Shown: in pieces, positions 47,901 through 59,900 of the stretch | Numbering within the stretch: position 1 is the first letter of the stretch | Layout: each line of letters starts with the position of its first letter | Origin: Mytilisepta virgata | Taxonomy: Eukaryota > Mollusca > Bivalvia > Mytilida > Mytilidae | Assembly: GCA_028015205.1 (NCBI GenBank) | Contig: CM051511.1 | Location: 310,001-374,000, forward strand | Direction of reading: 5' to 3' | DNA length: 64,000 bases | Made by a program: the position numbers and the translations under genes | The notes under the pieces: generated by a model | What the model saw: the letters and a program-made list of their open reading frames with translations, nothing else | What the model was told of the DNA's origin: nothing | The model's database searches: none

Positions 47901-50900
47901 TTTCAAACAAAACTCATCTCTTATCCTTGTACTTTTGCAATTTGGAACTAAACATACTCTGAAAACAATATAAATATGCCAGTACGTAACAGAAGCAAAT
48001 AACATACGTAATGCATAATTAAATCATTATGTCCCATATATTATACACAGTTTATGTAATGTATCATTGTATTGTATTGTATCATATTATATTGTACTTG
48101 ATGCTCGCCAACATGTATGGTTTTACATCGATAAACTATTTGAATTTGATTTTGGAGCTGCTACTTTAAAGCTCCATAGATACATGTATATAGGGAGAGA
48201 AATATAAAGCAATTTCTGAAAAATAAAGGGTGAGTTTACTCTGTAAATGGTAAGACATTACATAAATTAAATAAAAATCAATGATTTTAAGAACAAAACA
48301 TGTTGAAAAAAAAAAAAACTTTTCCTTTAATACCTTTACTTCAGGATATCTGGCCATTTCTAAAATGAAATTCTTTGCATCATCTCTATTTCTAACAGCC
48401 TGAAATAAAATATATTACATACATCAATATACTGTACAAAAAGATACTAGACTTGAAGGATTTTTAAATAAAAAATAATTTAAAACTAAAAGTACTTTGA
48501 GCAAAGCTCACACAATGAATACCTCCCTCTATGGCGAATATAATATAAATAAATGTATAAAACAAATGTGTATGGGAAACACTACAAAATCATTTTGATA
48601 AAAAAACAAAATAGGTGATGCACAATGGCAATGTTAACTGAGGTTTCCCTGAGTTTCACAGAAATCCATTCACTGGTTTAGGAGGAGCTGTGGATGGGGC
48701 ATGCCTGCCCCCCCCCCCTTACATTACATAAACAAATGGCCAAATCCATGTTTGTCTATGGGCAACCCCAAAAATAATTCTAATCAATAATAAAATAGGT
48801 GGTGCACAATGGTACTTTGTACTGAAGATTCTGTGAAATCTTCAATGAAATCCATTCACTGGTGTACGAGTAGTTGCAGTAAATAGGTGCAGACAGATGG
48901 ATGAATGTACAAATGGATGGACGTAAGGACAGATGGGCAAATGGAATGCCTATCAGTATATATCCCCCGTTTATGCTTTATTATCTATACACAAATGTAT
49001 TTTGTCAATCAGTTAACTTTTATATAATGTAATGAAATATATAGCAAGATATTCTGGATAGTTCAAAAAAAGACAAATTTTCTGTTTATGTTGTCTTATT
49101 TATATACACCAATATATTTTAGTAACAACTGTCATTCAGTCAATTTTTATGTAATGTAATGAAATATATAGTGAGATATCTTGGACAGTTCAATCAAAGA
49201 CAAATTTTCCATTTATCAATGAACTGCAGTCAATCAGCCTAAATCAGATCATTTAACATGAAATCTAAAGTTTACAAGAAACTTCAATAATTGGAAATTT
49301 GTTTACTGAAAATATTGCCACAGGTATAACTGCACAGTTTTATTCATGACTATGTACACAACAATGACCATGGTAGATAGGAAGTCACTACAAATAAAAT
49401 ATCACGAAAGAACTTACAGTATCTCCAGACTTATGTAGTAAATTCTGCATAGATTTCTCCACTGCCCATACTGTGTCCTGTTTCTGTATTCTAAAAAAAT
49501 AAATATCATATCACTATAAACAGATTATTCCTTTTAAATTACTTGTTTTTCTTTCATAAGGAAGTTTAATCTGATATATTTAAAATGTAGAAAATTTCCC
49601 AATACTTTACTGAGTAAATCAGATGTATATATACATGTAGATGTAGAACACACACTGATGATATACATGTAAGATGGTGGAAATGGCCCAGTAACTTAAA
49701 AATCAAAGAATGATATATGGTAGGATACATGATATGTTACTGTTTACTTTTAAGTTCATATGTTTGGCAAAATAAAATTCTTACTTGATTTGCTTAAGTT
49801 TTCATAATATATGATATATAGATTCTCTATATATAGCAATCATACTTAGTACTTAATTGTTTTTTGGTTGGGTTAGCAGAAACCAAAACATTTAATACTG
49901 CTTTACCTCATACCCAATGGTCTTTCATACTGACATGCATGTATATCTCCTAACAAAACTTACTTATGTTTTGGTACATATTCTGTTAAAATCATCTTCA
50001 ACAGATGTAGACCAGCTTTGAACACCTGTGAAAATAATTAATTGGTACATACACACTGCCAATGACTCAACAAAATATGTTTTTACATATCTTAACAACA
50101 GTGCTTTTGCACAAGAACAAATTCCTAATATTATGGATTTAATGTATCATTTTTGTTTGAATCCAAACAATAAATTACACCTGATTCCTTATTCTCTGAA
50201 ATGGAGAACTTATTCAACTAATGTATGGAATAATATTTCTATATTTGTCACTTACAGCGTAAACTTTGTCATCTATTGCCTTTTTAACCAGGAATATTGA
50301 TGCTCTCATCATTGTTTTAGCTTCGTCTCTTGGTGCAGTATTAGGTAAATCTTGCATCTGTTTATATACAGCCAGTAAAGCATCTTCTCTATAGGACCAG
50401 GTTTTACTGTAAGCTTTCGATACCTACATGTGGATAATTAGAAATTTATAAATCATGTAGAGTTTTGGAGGACTTAAATATCACAATTATACCTAAAACT
50501 GAGATAATTTTTTATTTCTACATTCTTAAATTTTACCTGTTTAAATTAAGCTAATTGTACAATAATTTCACAGAGAAATTTTATAGAAATAGAATTTTCA
50601 CATAACTAAACACTTTTGTGATCATTATAACATATAAAAGATGACTCACAGATCAGGTAAGGCAAAACACTTAGTAAATAAAACTTTAGATACTCTTCAA
50701 TTTCTGGAACACTATGGCAATCTCAATCTCCTTCCAAACAGCCTTCTCGGAAATTTCTTTGTGTTTATATGACTGTTTTGTTTTTCCCTTGGTGTTTGGA
50801 GTTCAAGCAACCATTTTCGTTGATTCCATGTGGCTAGGTTTTCAAGTGATTGTTTTCATTTATCCTGTGCAAGTGACTGTTTTGTTGATCCCCGAAGCCT

Positions 50901-53900
50901 GGTGTGCAAGTGACTTCTTTTGTTGATCACATGGGGCTGTGTTATTATTTCTCCCTTAGGTTGTGTTGTATAGGGACTGTTTTGTTAATGGTTTTGTTTT
51001 TCCATTAGGTTAGACATTCAATTCAAAGTTTTTGTTTCTTGCTTAAGTTTGGATGTTCAAGTGACAAGTTTGCACTGGGGGCGAGTGTTTAAGTGACAAT
51101 TTTTTCTGATCCCTTAAAACTGGTGTTCAAGTGATTCCGTTTCCCTCGGGTTTGGGGTTCAAAAGACCAAACTTCTGCTTTATTATCATACTCAAAGTTT
51201 CTACTAATACATACCAGCTGTTCCCCAAAAACATCAATAGCAGCTGAAGCTTCTCGAAGATCTTTTTCTGTCAATGGCTCTGGCTCTCCTGTTATACCAG
51301 CTAAAAAAATATTGAAATTCACATTCTGTTTATATGTAAAACCTGCAAAGCTGTAACAGCTGGCTAGAATATATTACACGGTAATTTAATCATTTGCATC
51401 TTAAGATGTCAGGATTATAATCGATCATAATCAATTCTATTTCTTTTTAACCTAAAATAATTTACACCAAAATTTAAAAGCAGGCATTATGTAGATATAT
51501 CATTGTCGAATTTAACCACACTTTGTTTTTTGTGAAAGAAACTTACACATGTAGCTATACAGGATTTCTGAAGTTTTGCCGATAGTTTCTGACGTCATTA
51601 ACATTACATTGCATGCAGCATGCAGGACTTTTGTGAGCATCGTATAGTCAACTATAGTCCGGATACCATAAATTTCAAAGGCATTTATATAATATGGGGT
51701 TTCAGAAATATCATTACTGTTGATTTTCTCCTCAGCGACAACAACATTACAAAATAAAAAATTTGAGTCAAGGTGATCTAGCTGAATTAGATTTATCAAA
51801 AATCTTTGCTGACTTTTCCCAGCTCATCAGTGTTTTCATGACATTCATGATGTCTTCAACATGTGGTACAAGCTGTGTTTTTATTTTCAGTAGGTGACAA
51901 GACAAATCATAAGGTAAAAAGATCAAAGAATAATTTTACAGAACAGTGTACTCATCATTTCAATGAAATACCTTAGTTAATAATTTTTTAGTTACTAACT
52001 TGCTGTGTCAGGTGGTTCTGGTTCTTCATCTGGTATAGCTGGTCTAAAAAACGGAATAAATCACATATAAAATTCCCTTCCTTTTTAACATGAAAAGTAA
52101 CATAACATATATGAACAAGTGCAAAACAAATCAATCTTGCCTGTCAAGACAGCATTGTCCGAAATAAATTGCTCACCTACGTAATAATATTGTATGTGCC
52201 TGAACAATAAATTTGATACAAACACATAACAATGAATCTATATGGAAAAGTAACCATAAACTAACATAAGCACAAAAATGTGACCCTTTCAGGATTGCTA
52301 CATTAAATACATGTATGGCTAACTGATATTTCTATCTGTCCATTATCTGCAACAATGTGTTATGATAGAGAAACTGGCTGAAAGTGAAAAATATAAAAAA
52401 AATTTAAACTGAACAATGTTTGTTTGTTTAGTTGGGGTTTAACGCCGTTTTCAGCACATTTGGCTATTTTGCGGCGGCCAGTTTTTATTGGTGGAGGAAG
52501 CCGAAGTACCCGGAGAGAACCACCGACCTTCGGTAGGAAAATTGGCAATCCTTGTCAATTAACTGAACAATGAAAATGAGGTTAATATGGACTGACATTA
52601 TAATTTAGCATTGAATTTGACTGGCAATTTAAACTGACGACTTGTATTGCAGTTCAGACAAATATTTATCATCACTTTGAATTTTTATGCTTAAGTACAA
52701 AATGTGTCAGAATCCACCGAGTGATATTCCCATAGTTTGATATCTTGACAATATCTGTACCTGTAACTAAAATTCTATGTTCAATAGAAAAGCTTATTTA
52801 ATATAAAAGATTACATGGCACATTTTAAACAATTCTAAACAGATACTGAAATTTCAAACAAAAATGCACACGTTACAACTCATCACTGTTAAGCTGCTGA
52901 CCAAATACAGTCATTCCATTCAGTAGTTTTTGAGAAAAGTGTGACGTAAATATCTATTGGACGAATGGATGGAAGAACGAATGGACAAGGTGAATGCAAT
53001 ACAGCCCCCACATTTAGAGTGGGGGTATAATAACAATGGTAAACTTACTTGACTGGAAGTGGTCGCTCATCATACGGTGTCCTCGGTTGTGGAGTGGCTT
53101 GTGTTTCTCTATATGTTTCTTTACTATAGAAATACAACTAACTATGGTGAATATTAGAAAGCACAGTGTGTAACATGATTAATGGTGATAAGCTGTGTGT
53201 AGTTTGTATCTTAAATAGGTGTAATTATAGTATATCTATTTCTATTGGGATTTTAGAAATTGTGGAATTATAATATATTCTTAAATTTTACTAAAGTAAT
53301 GTATGCCTATATATAAATGAAAAATGGTGCTGACATTTTGAAAACTTTTCTTTTAAATCAGGTAACAAATTTACAGTGTTTAATTTGTTTAAATGAGTTT
53401 GGGCTTATTTGTTTTTGAACTAATCAAAATGTTATCTGAATGAGGTTGACTTTAGTTATTTATACATGTAGGTGTCCTACCCATATTTAGGACAAATTGT
53501 TATGTCCTAGTAGTTGGATATAAAAGACAATATCTATAAAATATTTTTAACAATGTGAACGAATAATTCCTAATTTAAAGAACAATGTTATCACCTATTA
53601 AGTCAACCACAACAATAACCCAATCACTAATCTTAAAATAAATATTGTCGACACAAAATATTATAAATCATATTTATTAGCCTGGTATGGGTTAGAAATT
53701 AGCTAAAGAAGATTAATTAGAGAAGATAATTACATGTGAAGATGTATTTATGGGAACATCTTATGTTAAAACATACATTTCCCTTGTTCTATTAAATATT
53801 TTTTAGGATTAATACTTGACCTGGATTAGGAGTAGCATAATTACAAATACATTTACAGTTGAATTAGGCAGACTAAAAGCTTTCAAAATGTTTCATTTGT

Positions 53901-56900
53901 AAAGACATAAAATAATTCTGAACATTTTTATTTTAGCATAATAATCTCTTCGAATAATTAAGATTCATTATGATTGTTATTTGATATTTCAACAATTAAT
54001 TTTATTCTATAGATGCTATGTTAATAATTTTAATAGTGATATGGCCAAATACATGTGAATATAAATTATAATTTGTATTCAAAAACAAAAAAATTCTGAT
54101 TCAATAAAGTGGATGCAAAATATGTGTATTGTATTGCCGGAAAAAAATTAATCAAAAATTTATTTAAACAGTCTTGGAAAATTATTTATTTTTTTCAAAA
54201 TTTACTTTCACAACAACAAATCTCCATATCCACAACAATGTCACAAACAAAACCTACCACACAGCTGAAACTGCTCTCATAGTGTCTATGGTTTGTGTTT
54301 TATAAGTTGATAGACCATCAGAAATGTAACTATTTAATATTCAAATACAAAATATCGTAAAAATTCTTGTGAATAATAATTAAAGTATTTTACATGTGTT
54401 TTAATAAGAATTTTCAAACATTGAACTTCTCATTCAAGTCAAACTCAATAAAATTTTGTGTTTTTTTATTTTGACACACTTCTTTGCCATATTATTGTTA
54501 GGTTTGTTAGTTTGCTTTTGTCAATTTCCTTCATTTTTTATCTGTGTTTGTTCTTATTTGTCTGCTTGTAATTTCAACTAAACATATGAAAGGGGAGATA
54601 ACTCTTAGCACTATAAGGTCTTGTTATACACTTCCAGGTCAGTTGGCCACTGAGTACCATAATTCTTAAAAAAAAGTTGAACTTTTAAGTAAATTTAAGT
54701 AAATTAATAAATTAACATAATGGTAAAAGTAAAATCTAAAGGCTTAAATGAAAGCTGAGAATATTTATTTTATAGAAATAATTGCCATGCATAGGAATTT
54801 ATTGTATAGGTGGTAATAACATGACTAATGTCCATCCCTATTCCCAGTTTGTCTCCAAAATTAAACACATGGTGATAAAAAAAAATCACTGTACTATATT
54901 TGCAGCAGTTCAAAAATCTGCTATTCTTGTGCTTTACAGGCAGTGAGGTATGTCTCATGCAGAACTTTACACTTATACATTCAGGTTGACAATTTGAAAT
55001 TTGGCCAAAACTTGCAGTAATATGTTAATGACGTCATAGGGTTTACAAGACCTAATCCCTCAATGGATTTAGTACAAACTTTTTATCCTATTTAAAATCA
55101 TAAGAAAAATGGTTTGTTGACAACAAACAACTGTAAATTATTTTTGAAATAGCCTTTTTGAAATTTTACCAATTAACTACAATTAATTCAATTCAAATCA
55201 CAAATATACAATGTAAAACTGAAAGGTGTCAATGAGGTATATAGGTCCCAAACTGCTCAGTATGTAAAAAAAACCAATATCAATATGTTGGTCATATTTT
55301 TTTAACCCTCCATTTTAGAAATCCACTATTAAGCCTAAATTACTATACTGAATGTGTACTATCTACAAAAGCATTTTTTTTTTAATTATTTGGTTAGTGT
55401 TTGATCTACCCAACATTAGTAAATTAGCTGTTATTACTAATAAATTATATCATACATATATTTCAAGATACTAAAGATAAAAGGCAATATATATGTTCAT
55501 ACTAATAATCAGGACTGAAATACAATACTTGTAATCTACACTAATTGATTTACCGAATGTGTGTCCAACAGATCTATTTTAATGGTGAAACAGTTGGACC
55601 TAAACTAAAATTCTGTGAACTTTAAATCATGATAAGTTACTTCCTAAACAAGACTACCAAAATTGCAAACCTTTGGTAATGCCACATACGATAAAAAAAG
55701 GAATCACACAAAACATAAATGTTCATTCATCAATATCTTGATGAGATTTGAGTCCCTTCTCCCCCCCCCCACCCCCCACCCCCCCCCCCCCCCCCCCCCC
55801 CCCCCCAAAGAAAATATCATTTCTCAGGTTGTATGAAACACACAGTTCAGAAATAGCTTTTCAAAGATGTTAATAACTTAAAGAGTATATTTGCATGTAA
55901 GATGTTATTTCACAAAAGATTACCTCTTTAAGGCAGGAAGTGGTCGTTCATCGTACGGAGTCCTAGGTGTAGGGGAACGAGGGGGTGATCGTTGTACAGG
56001 TGACCTTGGTGTCAACTCCAATAACCTTGGGGGTGTGGCTTGTCGAATTGGCTCCAAGTCTATTGCCTGAGGATGACGAGACTGAAAAATACAATGTATT
56101 AATGAAGTCTCATGGTTTGTATGTTTTGGTTTGAACACTAACCTACATGTATGTAACTTTGAAGGCTTGGATTGCATCAACCTATTGTCAAATACTATCT
56201 ATCTAAATCAGATATAGTCTTTATTCTTTTTTTATCAGGATTTCACATATCACCCTTACACTACCAGGGTATAACAGAGTATATATATTATATATATCAT
56301 TAAAATGATAAATCGAAATATAAATGTTATTTATATTTATATCATAAGGAATACCATGATTTCGGAGTGAAAGAAAATCTGATATTTCACAGGGGAAATA
56401 AATGCTGTTCTTTCACTCAAGGAAGTAACTATCATTAGACTTGGGTACTGTCACTGCTATACAGATTTTTATTCGTAGTCACATAAAAATGCAATCCCTC
56501 ATATCTTAAAATTAGATTTTATCATTTTGACAATGTAATATAAAATGTAACTTGTCTTAAAATTTAAATTCAAATGAATAAAAAATTTAAAAAATATACA
56601 GCTAGTGACTCCAAAAGACAATAATTCACTCATGCACTTCAATCATTTGTGAATTAATGTGTTGTTTGGTCAATCATTGTAGATTTTAGGTATTAAAATT
56701 CTAAGATTAGTTATTCTATAAAAATTTACCCCAGATGTCTCTAGTAAATCTGCCAGATTGAGATCTCTGTAAACTTGTAGCCTATACTCATCCATCTGGA
56801 CTTTCTTTAATTTAGCTTTGTCATAATCTTCGTTTTCCACTGCCTGTCGTTTCTCTACCTCGTACTTCCCTAACTTCTCGCCTACTTTCTGTAACTCTGT

Positions 56901-59900
56901 AATGGCTGACTTTAATTTCTTTGCATAATCAAATCTTTCTTCTGTTGAGATACAAAATAATCTAACCTTATTTTCTATACTGGTTAAGCATAAACAAATA
57001 CTCCAAAACTATGTTGAATTTAATTTTCATTGGTTGTCTCCCTTATGTTTCTTGTGTCAGAAAACATTGTCCTACAGAACCAATTTCCATCTAGTGTAAT
57101 CTCAATGATGTCATAATGCTAAATGAAGGGATGTAGATTAACCATTCTATATGCTCCTGTAACAGGACAGCACCATGAATTTTCGGTGGCTGTCAATTGT
57201 CTTTTCACTATTATATCTTTTATATTAAATGGAATAATGTGTTTATTAGTGATCTTCAGTTAATTTTGTGGAATATTTGACACCCTCGTTTCTGTGGCCA
57301 TTAGAACCAAACTTCTGGTGCAGGCTGTCGCTTCTTATTCAACTTAATTTTAAAGTTTTAACTTACAGAGTGCACTTTTCCTGTAAAGACATTATCTAAC
57401 ATAACCACTTACGTAAAACAGCCTCCTGTTTCTTTTTCTCAAGTTTACGTATAATACCAGCAATCTCTGGATCTTGGTACATGTCAAAAGCTAGGTCATC
57501 TAATGGTGAAATATAATCGGGTCTGAAAAATGGAAAAATGTACAATGTTATTTTAAAAAAATTTATTTGAAGTAAACATCTATAATTTACTTTTGCAATC
57601 ATAATTTTTATGAATTTATGAACTGGAAATAATTAAATTTTCATATTTAAACTGCGAGGCTTGTCCGACAATTTAAAATCATACCTCCAATTTTCTCTAA
57701 ATCTGTGTGCATTTATACCTCTCTTGCAGGGTTCATACACATTTTTTACCACAAATTTCAAGGACTTTAAAGGACCAATTTTCAAATTTTCAAGGACCAG
57801 AAATCAACTGATATGGACAATTTAAATCCATAAGCCATGCCTTATACTGTGGCTTTTCTAGCCATACATCCGAGAAGTTACATTTCCCAGGCATGTCATC
57901 AACGTTCTTTCAAACTACTTTCAGTTTCGGTTTGCTCACTGTGACTAAAATTCATCGGCAAAATACATTTAATCAAGTAAATGAAAGATGTTTTATTATT
58001 TAAAGTTAATTTAAGTTACCACAAAATCAATCTGGATCGTTTAATTACTAAAATTTTTACGCAAAGTCAGATTTATTTCTTGACCGCATCACAGAAATTA
58101 CTACGCACCCGTTTCACAGAAAAGTAGCTATTTTTAGAAAAGGGAAAATACGCAAAACTTATATATAAAGTCTTGACAAAAATACCGATAAACGCGAGAC
58201 CGAGTGATCTGAAAACGAATTAAAAACACTTTTATGACAGAAAATTTAACCTATTTTTTTGGTTCTTCAAAAACACAGTTTTTCAAGGAGTTTCAAGGAC
58301 CTCCTTTGAATTTCAAGTACTTTCAAGGCCTTAATTTCCAATTTTCAATTTCAAGTACTTTCCAGGTTTTCAAGCACCCGTGCGAACCATGTCTCTTGAC
58401 ACGTTTGCTAAATTCTGATATCACCACACGTTGGTTAAATGTTTGTGAAATATCCCGCCAAAAATGTTTGGAAGACCTCTTGGAGTTTTACATTGTCATT
58501 AGATAATTAAACAAGCCTAGCAGTTTAAAAATGAAAATTTAATTATCTCGAGTTGATAAATTTCGTTATCAACTGGTCATCATTGTAGAATCTATAATTC
58601 TGTGCGCATTTATACATCTCTTGAACCGTTTGATAAATTCTTATATCACTACATGTTGATTAAATCCCCCCCCCCCCCAAAAAAAAAAAAAAAAAAAACA
58701 TTAAGAAGACCTCTCAGAGTTTTATATTGTCATTAAGGAAAAAGATTCTAAAAACTCTTTGAGCATTAATTATGAAATGATAAACTCTCGATAATTAAAT
58801 TTTCATTTTTTTAAAACTGCTTGGACAAGCCTTGCTGTTTAAATATGATAATCTAATTATTTCCAGTTGATAAATTCATAATCAACTGGTCATCATTGTA
58901 GAATCTATATATATCATTTGATCCATATAATTATTAAAGACCTAACCTGATGGATCCAGAAAAATCACTTCTTCCTAAAATATTTTAATTGCTATATTTG
59001 GGAAGAAAAAAACTTTTTTATATTCCAATTTTTGTTTGCTGACACTTTTTATAATATGTTTGTGAAGCTATTTGTAAAAACTTCTTTAAAACTTCCGTCA
59101 AACATTCACATAGTTTACGAAAAAAAAACCTTTACATGCCACAAGTGGTTTCAATCTGACCTTTCATTCATCAGATATAACGAGAATCATTTTAAATCTT
59201 TCAATAACAAATATAATGAATTCTGAAGGAGGAACGGTGCCGGGGGGAGTTGGGGTTGTTTGGGGTGGGGGGGGGGGGGGGGGGGTGGGGTGGGGATGGG
59301 GATGGGGATGGGGAAAAGGGGGATAGGTGCAATCATTAAATCATTAATCAACTCACTTATTGTATGCATCTAACAGTGAGTCCTCTAGCAGTCCCTTTCT
59401 CTCTGATTCCAGAAGATATTCCTACAAAGATTAGGGTTTCTGTCAACATATCACAAAAAGAAAACAATGTACAATTTAAAGGTTTTATTAATTCAAAACA
59501 CAATCAAAGAAAGAATAAGGTGGATTAATTCTTGACAATTGTTGTTTACTAGGTGAAACATGAAGTTTGCTGATTGGAAACAATAAATTTCTGTAATTAA
59601 AAATATCATACCATGATTTCAGAAATTATACTGGTGAAGATATAAAATTGAAAGGTTTTATGTGATTTTATGCAACCACCAATGCAATTACCTATAACTG
59701 GATTTGAAAGCACAATCTCAACGTTGAGAGGCTAGTAGTTACATAGAAAGACGCCATTGAATTTAAGGTTTATTTTAGTCAGGATTAAGTATACATGTAT
59801 AATCTGTACAATAACAGAACACTTATCTTGATCGGATTTCATTGACGGATCCCCCATATTGTTTCAATTTCATACTTACAGGATCCATATAATCTGTAGG

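Larger units (their letters stand above)
53049..56081 (-). other. CEP104: Pair of related CEP104 exons with PYDERPLP
   Basis: Exon 56081-55924 (52 codons plus 2 nt) is Pro/Arg/Ser-rich and ends PRTPYDERPLPALKR. Exon 53123-53049 (75 nt) reads RETQATPQPRTPYDERPLP. Both also share QATP. Human CEP104 has one PYDERPLP. The second exon is 75 nt with phase-2 borders on both sides, so skipping it keeps frame. This suggests exon duplication within the intrinsically disordered linker. Confidence 0.8.
57523..59356 (-). other. CEP104 intron with a hAT MITE and local duplications
   Basis: A segment with 'caactggtcatcattgtag' plus 'aatctata' occurs near 58572 and 58881, and a third partial relative lies near 57640-57720. 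The hAT element (57727-58391) interrupts one copy. A C-run plus A-run is at 58667-58698 and a G-rich tract at 59262-59322. Confidence 0.6.

Noticed and set aside
50714..50926. 70-codon hydrophobic plus-strand frame
   Set aside because: It lies in a degenerate 40-50-bp minisatellite; the hydrophobicity comes from T-rich repeats.
51512..51799. 95-codon minus-strand frame in a CEP104 intron
   Set aside because: Composition looks mildly coding, but exons on both sides join in phase without it and no domain is visible. Left as unexplained intron.
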